Shown: positions 9,348-17,753 of the stretch, in pieces
How the letters are laid out: each line of letters begins with the position of its first letter
How positions within the stretch are numbered: position 1 is the stretch's first letter
Assembly (NCBI RefSeq): GCF_046054155.1
Contig: NZ_JBEQCT010000001.1
Coordinates: 248,001-312,000 of the forward strand
Direction of reading: 5' to 3'
DNA: 64,000 nt
Source: Celerinatantimonas yamalensis
Lineage (GTDB): Bacteria; Pseudomonadota; Gammaproteobacteria; Enterobacterales; Celerinatantimonadaceae
The notes under the pieces: generated by a model
Told to the model about the DNA's origin: nothing
The model's database searches: none
Seen by the model: only the letters and a program-made list of their open reading frames with translations
Program-made: the position numbers and the translations under genes

Positions 9348-9823
9348 TGGCTTGACAGGCAATAAGGCTCAAAAGTAAATCATTGAGTCTTATGAGCCAG
9401 ATAGGTGCCGATTAACCAGCATCTAGCGATTATTTATGCTGCTGTCCCGAGCCACCCATTCCAGTTTTATCTTAAAGCTATCAGTTAACCTACCTGTGAG
9501 TAGCGGTCTATCTGGCGCTAAGACATGTTTGTTTTATTGTGTAGCGATTCGGCGATGACATTAACGATGTAATCATGCCTTTGTGATTAGTTAGCGATTG
9601 AGCTAGACCCGTTTGAGCGATGGGTGCAGATCTGTGCCAATATGGTATTGAGATCTATATTATATTTTTACTCTATTGTTGCATCGGTGCGAGCGACTAT
9701 AAGTATTGAACTATTTTATTCATCGATTAGCGATTCAATCATCGCTTGGCCGCAGTTGGCAGAGGTTTTATTGATTCGGATCAGAGATTAGATGGGCATC
9801 GGCAAGTTACTAAGAGAGGTCAT
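9348..9823. other. Non-coding stretch with one hairpin
   Basis: No supported gene. A 10-bp inverted repeat with one G.T pair and a 12-base loop (9362-9371 with 9384-9393) lies just after the acuI stop and may be a weak terminator, although no long T run follows. The rest is AT-rich and probably holds the promoter of the next gene. Confidence 0.5.
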
Positions 9824-10339
9824 ATGCATCAATTGCAGTCAATTAGCTATCAAATTCGCTCCTTTCAAGAACAAGATTTCTTAGCACTACAAGCTATTTA
9901 TCAACAAGGTGCCAGTGAAGGGTTAGCGACCATCCAGCCCCCTCTCACCAGTCATAAACGGTGGCAGAAAAGTATTGTGTCTGGCAGTTGTATTGTTGCC
10001 GAATGCAGCTCTAACATCATCGGGTGGGCAGCGTTTCGGCTTATGTCGAGTCGTCCAATCTATCGCGGTGTTGTTGAAGTCGAGCTATATGTTGATGAAA
10101 ACTATCGCCGCCAAGGCGTCGGTTCAGCGCTATTAGCACAACTCGTCACGAATGCTAAATCGGCTGGTTATTGGACGCTCCAATCACTGATCTTTGCGAG
10201 CAATGAAGCGGCTTTACTGTTGCATCACCAAGCGGGGTTTACAGCGTTTGGAACCCGCACCAGTTTAGGTAAAATGCATAATCGTTGGCTAGATGTCGTC
10301 CTAATGGAGTGTCAACTCCATGCGAACGAGTTGTCTTAA
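9824..10339 (+). CDS. GNAT-family N-acetyltransferase (phosphinothricin/MnaT-like)
   Basis: 171 residues. The GNAT fold is indicated by a beta strand ending VELYVDENYRRQGVGSALLAQL (residues about 84-105), whose R/Q-x-x-G-x-G/A motif binds the acetyl-CoA pyrophosphate, and by an NEAALLLHHQAGF segment typical of the family C-terminus. The domain layout and the ending with NRWLDVVLMEC resemble the Pat/YncA (MnaT) branch, which acetylates methionine derivatives and phosphinothricin-type amino acids; the substrate here is unknown. The ATG at 9824 is preceded by AGAGAGGT and is preferred over an upstream in-frame start that would add 26 uncharacteristic residues. Confidence 0.83.
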   Translation: MHQLQSISYQIRSFQEQDFLALQAIYQQGASEGLATIQPPLTSHKRWQKSIVSGSCIVAECSSNIIGWAAFRLMSSRPIYRGVVEVELYVDENYRRQGVGSALLAQLVTNAKSAGYWTLQSLIFASNEAALLLHHQAGFTAFGTRTSLGKMHNRWLDVVLMECQLHANELS

Positions 10340-10711
10340 AGGACATTTGCAAAGCACGGGTAACAAGCGCAATACAAGTGGTGAGCGCGGCAACCTACAA
10401 TGATATGCGTGTTCTATCAACTGAAAATCGATTAAGTAGTAGTGCGGCTATAGTTGCCCCAAATGTTTGCCCAGGCAATCATGCTGTGCACAAATGATCA
10501 TGGCGCTTGCAACGATAGCCATTCCTATCGAACCTAATAATTCCTTATGGATTTGATTGGACTAATGCCCAGCAAATGCTGCAATGATCACTGTTGCAAT
10601 GGGCCAAGGGGTAAGAGTAAGCCAGTATTGAGCTCAGGTAATTCAATTGGCGCTGAAACAATTGCAAAGCGGCCATTGCCCAGTGCCAAAAAGGTGCCGA
10701 TGGAAAACGAT
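10336..10711 (-). pseudogene. Decayed MFS transporter C-terminal remnant
   Basis: Read on the minus strand, three frames hold short stretches typical of major-facilitator efflux proteins: SIGTFLALGNGRFAIVSA, then ATVIIAAFAGH in a shifted frame, then PGQTFGATIAALLLNRF and VAALTTCIALV near the end. They are broken by several stops and at least two frameshifts, and no start or N-terminal half is visible. The remnant ends almost tail to tail with the acetyltransferase gene. This reading is by eye from the nucleotide sequence; a translated search against MFS profiles would settle it. Confidence 0.6.
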
Positions 10712-10886
10712 TTTTAGGTGATCGTCATGTCAGTAATAAAATGGGACTTATGAAAAAATTTATATCAGATTGTTTGTTGCCAGAGGAAATATTGATGAGC
10801 ACAGGGAATAAATAATGATATATATCAATCGGTAATCTGAGTTTAAAAGACTTTGATGGACCGACGAAATAATTTTAAATTAGTGA

Positions 10887-10914
10887 TTGTTTTTATGACG
10901 GTGGCTGTTATAAT
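10887..10914 (+). promoter_or_regulatory. Extended -10 promoter of the cold-shock gene
   Basis: TATAAT at 10909-10914 is preceded by TGT (an extended -10). A weak -35 (TTGTTT, 10887-10892) stands 16 bp upstream. Transcription would start near 10921, giving a leader of about 160 nt before the ATG, which is typical of cspA-type mRNAs. Confidence 0.65.
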
Positions 10915-11020
10915 GAATTTAGCTTGAAAGTTAAGTTATTTATATCCACCATTTCGAAGTACCTAGAAAGTCCTCGTCCTGTAGTTGTAAGTAATTTGTT
11001 GCACTTCATGCTAATGCATA

Positions 11021-11044
11021 GCGTTTGGTGAACATACTAAACGC
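11021..11044 (+). promoter_or_regulatory. Leader hairpin of the cold-shock mRNA
   Basis: A 9-bp stem (GCGTTTGGT with ACTAAACGC, one G.T pair) and a six-base loop lie 36 bases before the start codon. CspA-family leaders refold with temperature; this hairpin is a candidate element. No close match to the Escherichia coli cold box was found. Confidence 0.45.
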
Positions 11045-11079
11045 AAAGAAACATCAAGATATTAAGTTTAGGAAAAATT

Positions 11080-11289
11080 ATGTCAAATACAGTGACTGGT
11101 ACAGTTAAATGGTTCAACGAATCTAAAGGTTTTGGTTTCATCGAACAGGCTAATGGCCCAGACGTTTTCGCTCATTTCAGCGCAATCGTTGGTGATGGTT
11201 TCAAAACTTTGGCTGAAGGCCAGCGCGTTGAGTTTGTCGTAACTCAAGGTAAAAAAGGCCCACAGGCTGAAAACATCGTTGCTCTATAA
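11080..11289 (+). CDS. Cold-shock protein, CspA family
   Basis: 69 residues, the usual size of a single cold-shock domain. RNP1 (KGFGFI) and RNP2 (DVFAHF) RNA-binding motifs are intact, as is the N-terminal GTVKWFNESKGFGFI block. These proteins bind single-stranded RNA/DNA and act as RNA chaperones or antiterminators. The gene stands alone with a long 5' leader, its own promoter and a strong terminator. Which paralogue (cspA, cspC, cspE or cspD type) it is cannot be decided; the long leader argues for a cold-inducible form. Confidence 0.95.
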   Translation: MSNTVTGTVKWFNESKGFGFIEQANGPDVFAHFSAIVGDGFKTLAEGQRVEFVVTQGKKGPQAENIVAL

Positions 11290-11310
11290 GAGTCGATTGT
11301 TTTGAATGAT

Positions 11311-11338
11311 AAAAGGTCGCCATGAAGCGGCCTTTTTT
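11311..11338 (+). terminator. Rho-independent terminator after the cold-shock gene
   Basis: A 10-bp stem (AAAAGGTCGC with GCGGCCTTTT, one G.T pair) and a six-base loop are followed by six T. Confidence 0.9.
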
Positions 11339-11735
11339 GATCGTAAATTTTACCCTCAATATCGAAATCCCCTTCTATAGGGTCATTATTTGATCTATCG
11401 CTCGCACATTTTAGCTATATATATAGATAATATAGCTACAATTTACCAAGCGGATCTGCATCACCTTTCCTGTTATTACTCTCTTCTATAGTTACCTTTG
11501 ATATCGATGAGTCATTCATTTTTCTCATAAATCGAGAAAAAATATAGATGCATCGTTATCCAAGCGCGTTTGTAAAAGCCATATTATTCAGTTGTCATAT
11601 AGCTGCGTTCAAGGAAAGGGCAAAAAGCCAATGTTTGGGCTGATTAATTTGATGAGAATGATAAAGCTGTTCGTCTGATCCGGTTAGGCCCAAGGGTGTT
11701 GTTCACAACAACAATATCAAAACGAGGGATAGACA
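11339..11735. promoter_or_regulatory. Regulatory region upstream of ytfQ with two inverted repeats
   Basis: No gene seen in about 400 bp. Two perfect inverted repeats stand out: TAGCTATAT/ATATAGCTA (11412-11420 with 11430-11438) and TTTTTCTC/GAGAAAAA (11519-11526 with 11534-11541). Either could be an operator for a sugar-responsive regulator. No convincing -35/-10 pair was identified. Confidence 0.4.
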
Positions 11736-12695
11736 ATGCAAGCAATCGTTTCTGCTCGAAAAATAGCACTGGGTATTATCACCGTGCTGAGTTTAGTTCT
11801 TGCGCCAATAGCACAGGCGCTAACAGTTGGGTTTTCACAAATTGGTTCAGAAAGTGGGTGGCGAACTGCTGAAACTCAGTCGATTAAATCCGTCGCCCAG
11901 CAACGGGGCATCACTTTAAAGTTCTCTGATGCCCAACAAAAACAAGAGAACCAGATCAAAGCAATTCGCTCATTTATTGCACAGCGTGTGGATGCCATCA
12001 TCCTTGCCCCTGTTGTAGAAACTGGATGGGACCAAGTTTTGCGTGAAGCAAAACGCGCTCATATTCCAGTCTTTCTAGTGGATCGCGGTGTGAAAGTACG
12101 TGATAGCAACCTTTATGTCACTAAAATCGCTTCAGACTTTGTCGAAGAAGGGCGTTTAGCAGGGGCTTGGTTAGCGGGTAAAACGAGTGGCCATTGCAAA
12201 ATTGTTGAATTGCAAGGCACTGTTGGATCGAGTGCTGCGATCGATCGTAAAAAAGGGTTTGCTAATATCATCGATCTCTTTCCACGAATGAGTATCATCC
12301 GTTCCCAAAGTGGGGATTTCACTCGTAGTGGTGGCAAAAATGTCATGGAAAGCTTCTTAAAATCTGAAAATGGTGGCAAAACCATCTGTGCGGTGTACTC
12401 ACACAATGATGATATGGCTTTGGGTGCTATTCAGGCGATTCAAGAAGCGGGTCTAAAACCAAGTAAAGATATCCTCATTATCTCCATTGATGGGGTTCCC
12501 GATATCTTTAAAGCAATGATGGACGGACAAACCAACGCAACTATCGAACTCAAGTCAGCTCTGGGTGAACCTGCCTTTGATGCGATTAAAGACTATTTAG
12601 CAGGTAAAAAATTGCCTAAATGGATTAAAACCCAAGGCGACCTCTATCTGCCTGATACTGCCAAAGCACAATATGAAAGTCGGACAGCGATGTAG
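11736..12695 (+). CDS. ytfQ: Galactofuranose-type ABC transporter, periplasmic binding protein
   Basis: 319 residues with a Sec signal peptide (hydrophobic segment about 11-28, cleavage near AQA). The mature protein starts LTVGFSQIGSESGWRTAET, the signature start of YtfQ, and carries ELQGTVGSSAAIDRKKGF and RSQSGDFTR, which match YtfQ closely. In Escherichia coli YtfQ binds furanose forms of galactose and arabinose and delivers them to YtfR/YtfT/YjfF. The gene heads a four-gene operon in the same order here, so the same sugar role is inferred. AGGGAT lies about seven bases before the ATG. Confidence 0.93.
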   Translation: MQAIVSARKIALGIITVLSLVLAPIAQALTVGFSQIGSESGWRTAETQSIKSVAQQRGITLKFSDAQQKQENQIKAIRSFIAQRVDAIILAPVVETGWDQVLREAKRAHIPVFLVDRGVKVRDSNLYVTKIASDFVEEGRLAGAWLAGKTSGHCKIVELQGTVGSSAAIDRKKGFANIIDLFPRMSIIRSQSGDFTRSGGKNVMESFLKSENGGKTICAVYSHNDDMALGAIQAIQEAGLKPSKDILIISIDGVPDIFKAMMDGQTNATIELKSALGEPAFDAIKDYLAGKKLPKWIKTQGDLYLPDTAKAQYESRTAM

Positions 12696-12728
12696 TTCAT
12701 AATGGCTTGAGTAAATAGGAGATAAACA

Positions 12729-14222
12729 GTGTCTAATCCAATTTTGCGTCTTGAGCACATTGATAAGATTTTCACAGGTGTGCATGCGTTAGATAATGTT
12801 AGTTTAGATGTTCAAGCTGGCGAAGTTCATGCATTGCTTGGGGAAAATGGTGCGGGTAAATCGACGTTGATTAAGGTCATGACAGGTGTCTATCCTTATG
12901 ATGGAGGCCGGATGTCTTTATCCGGCCAAGCCTATCAGCCTAAATCATCAGCGGATGCGCAAGCGCATGGCGTAAGCACTGTTTATCAGGAAGTGAATCT
13001 GATCCCCACCTTAACGGTGGCCAGTAATCTCTTTTTAGAGCGTCAACCGAAACGGTGGGGACTCATCAATTGGAAACAAGTGCATCTGCAATCGATTAAG
13101 CTGCTCCAACGATTAAAGCTTGATATCGATGTACAAAGGCCTTTGGGCTCCTATTCGATTGCTATTCAGCAGTTGGTCGCGATTGCCAGAGCGCTGGCCG
13201 TTGATGCCAAGATATTAATTTTAGATGAACCGACAGCCAGCCTAGATGCTCATGAAGTTGAGATCCTATTTAGTTTAATTCGTGAACTCAAAAGCCAGGG
13301 TATGGCAATCGTTTTCGTGACGCACTTCCTTGATCAAGTTTATGCAATTAGCGACAAGATCACAGTGCTGCGCAATGGATGCCATGTGGCAACCCGCGAA
13401 ACTGCGCAGTTACCACAGCTTGAGTTGGTGTCGTTAATGCTCGGTAAGGCTGTTGAAGCGCATCTACCGAAGAAAAAATCAGCCCAGAAAAGATCTGACG
13501 TACCGTTTTTAGCTGTTAAAGGTCTTGCTAAAAAACGGATGCTCGAACCTCTCGATCTGCATGTCCATGCTGGCGAGGTTTTGGGACTGGCTGGTTTATT
13601 GGGGTCTGGACGTAGTGAAACGGTGAACTTGATCTTCGGCGCCGTACGTGCGGATCAAGGGAAAATGACTATTGATGGTCAGTTGCAGCGGATCCGCTCT
13701 CCTAGGCAAGCTATTCGCTTAGGATTGGGATTTTGCCCTGAAGATCGCCGTCATGACGGTTTGATTGATGAGTTATCGGTTCGTGAGAATATTATTTTAG
13801 CGCTACAAGCAAGGCTTGGATGGCTCCATCCAATAAGCGAAGCGAAGCAATGTAAACTGGCTGATGAGATGATCCAATCGCTTGGGATTGCAACACCGGA
13901 TTCGCAAAAGCCCGCTGGACAATTAAGCGGTGGTAATCAACAAAAAGTGATTCTCGCCCGCTGGCTTGTTGCCAACCCCAAATTACTGATCTTGGACGAA
14001 CCAACACGTGGGATTGATATCGGTGCGCATGCCGAAATTGTCGCGTTGATCCGTCGTTTGTGTGAAGAACAAGGCATGGCACTGTTGGTTGTGTCTTCAG
14101 AGCTCGATGAAGTGGTGACCATTAGCGATCGGATATTGGTGCTTCGGGATCATCATCAAGCGGCGCTACTGGAAGGTGACCAAGTGACTCAGAAACAGAT
14201 AGTTGAGGCGATTGCATCATGA
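12729..14222 (+). CDS. ytfR: Galactofuranose-type ABC transporter, ATP-binding protein
   Basis: 497 residues with two fused ABC domains, as in sugar importers of the CUT2 class. First Walker A: GENGAGKST (near residue 38); first Walker B: ILILDEPTAS (near 158). The second half has the degenerate Walker A GLLGSGRSE typical of CUT2 C-terminal halves, an intact LSGGNQQKV signature and LLILDEPTRGID. The start is a GTG, preceded by AGGAG about eight bases upstream. It lies 33 bp after ytfQ and overlaps ytfT by four bases. Confidence 0.95.
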   Translation: MSNPILRLEHIDKIFTGVHALDNVSLDVQAGEVHALLGENGAGKSTLIKVMTGVYPYDGGRMSLSGQAYQPKSSADAQAHGVSTVYQEVNLIPTLTVASNLFLERQPKRWGLINWKQVHLQSIKLLQRLKLDIDVQRPLGSYSIAIQQLVAIARALAVDAKILILDEPTASLDAHEVEILFSLIRELKSQGMAIVFVTHFLDQVYAISDKITVLRNGCHVATRETAQLPQLELVSLMLGKAVEAHLPKKKSAQKRSDVPFLAVKGLAKKRMLEPLDLHVHAGEVLGLAGLLGSGRSETVNLIFGAVRADQGKMTIDGQLQRIRSPRQAIRLGLGFCPEDRRHDGLIDELSVRENIILALQARLGWLHPISEAKQCKLADEMIQSLGIATPDSQKPAGQLSGGNQQKVILARWLVANPKLLILDEPTRGIDIGAHAEIVALIRRLCEEQGMALLVVSSELDEVVTISDRILVLRDHHQAALLEGDQVTQKQIVEAIAS

Positions 14223-15265
14223 GTGATATGACTGAACCTCGCCAAGTACCCCAACGATCTACATCGCGATGGGGAAATGGCTTGTTACGTAAAGCGACAC
14301 TGCCGATTACCGCATTGATTTTAATTTTAGTCGTAGACGCGATACTCACCCCTAACTTCTTTGATTTATCAGTTGTGAACGGTCATCTTTATGGCAGCTT
14401 AGTTGATATTTTTTATCGCGGTGCACCACTTATTCTAATGTCCGTTGGCATGTCTGTAGTGATCGCCACTGGCGGGATTGATTTATCCGTAGGGGCGGTT
14501 GCCGCAATTGCAGGTGCCGTGATGGCCGTTATGATTGATGGAGGGACTTATCCAGGGTGGGTCATTGTGTTGGCGACACTGGTAACCGGATTAGTTTGTG
14601 GACTTTGGAATGGTCTACTCGTCGCGTATTTAAAAATCCAACCGATTATCGCGACGCTGATTTTGATGGTGGCTGGACGCGGTGTTGCACAGATGATTAC
14701 TGGTGGACAGATTGTCACCTTCCATAGCCAGTTGTTTAGCTTATTAGGCGAAGGCTATCTGGCTGGATTGCCCATGCGAGTGGTATTGGTCACTACTGCT
14801 GTCATTGTGATTATCTTATTTATACGTCGCTCTGCTTTAGGTCTATTTGTTGAAGCGGTTGGCGGGAATGTTTCTGCGAGCCGTTTTGCGGGGATAGATA
14901 GCCGCAGCATCCTCATTGGTGCCTATCTGTTGTGTGGTTTGTGCGCCGGATTTGCTGGGATGATCTTAACGGCGGATATTAGCGGAGCAGACTCCAATAA
15001 TGCGGGTTTATGGATGGAGATGGATGCTATTTTGGCGGTCGTGATCGGGGGAGGGTCTCTAGCTGGCGGGCGGTTTTCACTGATTTTAACCGTATTAGGG
15101 GCCGTGGTCATTCAAACGTTGACCATCTCTATTTTATTCAGTGGCTTACCTGCTGAATATACGCTGCTAGTTAAAGCGGTTGTGATTGTTCTTATTTTGC
15201 TGATCCAATCACCTCAGATGAAACAAAAAGTCATCGCAAAATGGAGGGGACGTCATGCGCGTTGA
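14219..15265 (+). CDS. ytfT: Galactofuranose-type ABC transporter permease YtfT
   Basis: 348 residues, about eight to ten hydrophobic helices, belonging to the RbsC-like permease family of CUT2 importers. The IATGGIDLSVGAVAAIAGAVMA segment (near residue 80) and the late VIGGGSLAGGRFSL loop are family signatures. It starts on the ATGA overlap with ytfR and overlaps yjfF by 11 bases. YtfT and YjfF are expected to form a heterodimeric channel in the inner membrane. Confidence 0.94.
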   Translation: MSDMTEPRQVPQRSTSRWGNGLLRKATLPITALILILVVDAILTPNFFDLSVVNGHLYGSLVDIFYRGAPLILMSVGMSVVIATGGIDLSVGAVAAIAGAVMAVMIDGGTYPGWVIVLATLVTGLVCGLWNGLLVAYLKIQPIIATLILMVAGRGVAQMITGGQIVTFHSQLFSLLGEGYLAGLPMRVVLVTTAVIVIILFIRRSALGLFVEAVGGNVSASRFAGIDSRSILIGAYLLCGLCAGFAGMILTADISGADSNNAGLWMEMDAILAVVIGGGSLAGGRFSLILTVLGAVVIQTLTISILFSGLPAEYTLLVKAVVIVLILLIQSPQMKQKVIAKWRGRHAR

Positions 15266-16229
15266 TAAATGGATTTCAGTGATCGCCACACTGGTGGTAC
15301 TGCTGCTGTTGTATGGTTATGGCGGGATCAAGTATCCCCATTTTGCTTCTACATTAGTCATTGGTAACTTACTCACCGATAATGCGTTTATTATTATCGC
15401 TGGGGTCGGGATGACGCTGGTGATATTGACTGGCGGGATTGATTTATCGGTAGGTTCGATGATCGCTTTTGTCGGTGTTTTAAGCGCAACATTGATCACC
15501 TCGTATCACTGGCATCCGTTGTATGCGATGGCTTTTGCGCTAGTGTTAAGTAGTGCATTCGGTGCTTTGATGGGCTATTTGATCGACGCGTTCGATCTGC
15601 AGCCATTTATTGTCACACTCTCAGGCATGTTTTTTTTACGAGGGCTTGCCTTTGTGTTAAGCCTGCAATCAGTTCCAATTTCTGTGCCCTTTGTTGATGA
15701 AATTGCTTCCTTTGCCATTCCATTGCCTGGGCGGGGTTGGCTCAGTGCTTCGGCGCTAATTATGTTAGCGGTGTTAGCGTTAGGTATCGTCGTGGCGCAC
15801 TTTACGCGCTTTGGGAATAACGTGTATGCGGTTGGCGGGGATAGAGCATCAGCTGAACTTTTAGGCGTGCCAATTCGTAAAACATTAGTAGGTGTTTACG
15901 CCTTTTCTGGTTTTACCAGTGGTATGGCTGGGGTGGTTTATACCTTGTATACCTCATCAGGCTACCCGTTGGCAGCCGTTGGGGTCGAGCTCGATGTGAT
16001 TGCTGCGGTGGTTATCGGCGGCACGTTATTAACTGGGGGTGTAGGGTTTGTGATTGGGACTTTACTGGGGGGATTAATTCAAGGCGTGATTCAAACGATC
16101 ATCACTTTTGACGGAACGCTAAATAGCTGGTGGACTAAAATTGTCATTGGATTTTTGCTGTTCGTCTTTATTGTCTTGCAACGTTTGCTTACACGTTCGT
16201 TTGGCGTCGCTTCAACCAGCCCGGCTTAA
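15255..16229 (+). CDS. yjfF: Galactofuranose-type ABC transporter permease YjfF
   Basis: 324 residues, second RbsC-like permease of the importer. ILTGGIDLSVGSMIAFVGV (near residue 58) and AVGGDRASAELLGVPIRKT (near 195) are the CUT2 permease signatures, and VVIGGTLLTGGVGF marks the C-terminal loop. Translation is coupled to ytfT by an 11-base overlap. It is the last gene of the operon; no clear terminator was found before the next gene 80 bp on. Confidence 0.94.
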   Translation: MRVDKWISVIATLVVLLLLYGYGGIKYPHFASTLVIGNLLTDNAFIIIAGVGMTLVILTGGIDLSVGSMIAFVGVLSATLITSYHWHPLYAMAFALVLSSAFGALMGYLIDAFDLQPFIVTLSGMFFLRGLAFVLSLQSVPISVPFVDEIASFAIPLPGRGWLSASALIMLAVLALGIVVAHFTRFGNNVYAVGGDRASAELLGVPIRKTLVGVYAFSGFTSGMAGVVYTLYTSSGYPLAAVGVELDVIAAVVIGGTLLTGGVGFVIGTLLGGLIQGVIQTIITFDGTLNSWWTKIVIGFLLFVFIVLQRLLTRSFGVASTSPA

Positions 16230-16310
16230 GTGTTGAATGGATACGAAATCAGAGAACTATGCCAGCAAAAGGATTTGATGGTATAGTTCTATTATTCGTT
16301 CTATCAAAAT

Positions 16311-17099
16311 ATGATGATGTTAAGTCAATCACAGCAACAACAATATTTAAGCTACCTTCAGCAAGATATTCAGCCTCCTTCGCGCTGTTATTTATCGGCA
16401 CTACATCAGGCACATTTGCAGCGAATTGCGTTTGAAAATCTTGATATTCTGCGCGATCAACCTATCTGCTTAAATATGGATCAGCTGCTCGATAAGTTTA
16501 TTTGTCAGCATCGTGGCGGGCTTTGTTTTGAGCTTAACTATGCGTTTGGATTATTGCTTAAATCATTGGGTTTTTCGGTGCAATGGCTGAGTGCCGAGGT
16601 GTGGGATGGGGAGCAATTTGGCTCTGAAGTCGATCATCTATTTTTGCGACTGGATATCGATGACAGTGCAGTGATTGCGGATGTTGGTTTTGGTTGTAGC
16701 TACTTAACGCCGCTGCAATTGCAAATGAACAGCGAGCAGGGCACACACCGTTTGATTCAGCAACACGGCTATTGGGTGTGGCAAAAAAGGCATGCGACTC
16801 AGCACTGGCAGCCATGTTATCGCTTTAGGCTAAACGAGCATCCCATTGAACGGTTTTACCCGCTGTTAGCGCAATGCTTGGATGAAACATCTTTATTTAA
16901 ACAACGACTTATTTGTTCGCGAGCCACGCCAAGCGGGCGTGTTTCAATTCGCAATAATCAATTTACTCAGACTCAAGATGGCGTTCAGATTAAACGCCAC
17001 ATTTTCAGCCAAGCGCTCTTTGAAAGTATATTAATGGAGCATTTTGGTTTTAAACTGCCTAGCGGCGTGCAACTTTCTGCATTTGGCATCGATAGATAA
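16311..17099 (+). CDS. nat: Arylamine N-acetyltransferase
   Basis: 262 residues, NAT family (acetyl-CoA-dependent acetylation of arylamines and hydrazines). The cysteine-protease-like triad is visible: C72 in HRGGLCFELN, H109 in SEVDHLF and D124 in VIADVGFG. FENLDI near residue 41 is also conserved. Three consecutive ATG codons make the exact start uncertain by one or two residues. It lies 81 bp after yjfF on the same strand without an obvious functional link to it. Confidence 0.92.
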   Translation: MMMLSQSQQQQYLSYLQQDIQPPSRCYLSALHQAHLQRIAFENLDILRDQPICLNMDQLLDKFICQHRGGLCFELNYAFGLLLKSLGFSVQWLSAEVWDGEQFGSEVDHLFLRLDIDDSAVIADVGFGCSYLTPLQLQMNSEQGTHRLIQQHGYWVWQKRHATQHWQPCYRFRLNEHPIERFYPLLAQCLDETSLFKQRLICSRATPSGRVSIRNNQFTQTQDGVQIKRHIFSQALFESILMEHFGFKLPSGVQLSAFGIDR

Positions 17100-17150
17100 C
17101 CTATTAAGAGATAATGGAAGTACTGTGATACATCAACATAAAGAGCAACT

Positions 17151-17645
17151 ATGAACAAGGGAACATTAACTTTTTTCTGTGGCAAAATGGGGGCAGGAAA
17201 GTCTACCAAAGCTATTGAAATCACACAGTATAACAACGCAGTACTGCTTTCAGAGGATGAATGGCTGGCGTCACTGTACCCAAATAAGATCGCATTACTA
17301 ACCGACTATATTGAATATTCAAATCTATTGAAACCACCGATTAAAAAACTGGTTCAATCCATGTTGTCTGCGGGAACCAATGTGGTGATGGATTTCCCGG
17401 CCAATACGCGTTCACAAAGAGATTGGTTCCGGGGGATCTTCTCAGAGGTCGACGCTCCCCATCATTTGATTTACATCGACTTGCCAAATGAAGTCTGTTT
17501 AAAACAGATTGAAAAAAGAAGCAAAGCACAGCCTGAAAGAGTAGCAACCGATACACCGCATATGTTTGAGCAGGTTACAAAGCATTTTGTGGCACCAACA
17601 TCCAAAGAAGGTTTTCATACAACCCTAGTGACACAAAATACCTAA
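17151..17645 (+). CDS. Small P-loop kinase/AAA-like protein of unknown substrate
   Basis: 164 residues. A Walker A motif GKMGAGKST lies at residues 10-18 and a plausible Walker-B-like VVMDFPAN near residue 77, followed by a Leu-rich IDLPNEVC strand and a basic stretch (KRSKAQPERV) that could act as a lid. The layout resembles single-domain P-loop kinases that phosphorylate small molecules (chloramphenicol phosphotransferase/zeta-toxin/gluconate-kinase neighbourhood). No antitoxin-like partner is adjacent. The substrate is not predictable. Confidence 0.75.
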   Translation: MNKGTLTFFCGKMGAGKSTKAIEITQYNNAVLLSEDEWLASLYPNKIALLTDYIEYSNLLKPPIKKLVQSMLSAGTNVVMDFPANTRSQRDWFRGIFSEVDAPHHLIYIDLPNEVCLKQIEKRSKAQPERVATDTPHMFEQVTKHFVAPTSKEGFHTTLVTQNT

Positions 17646-17753
17646 CAAAGCACTTTTAATCTGCCAAGTCTAAGAAAATGATTCGCCCTAATTTTTTTGA
17701 ACGCATAAATAAGGAATTATATTCAATGGGTTAGGGCAATCAATTAAATGCTG

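Noticed and set aside
10285..10497. Plus-strand open frame of 70 codons
   Set aside because: Overlaps the acetyltransferase end, has no ribosome-binding site and runs antisense through the MFS remnant.
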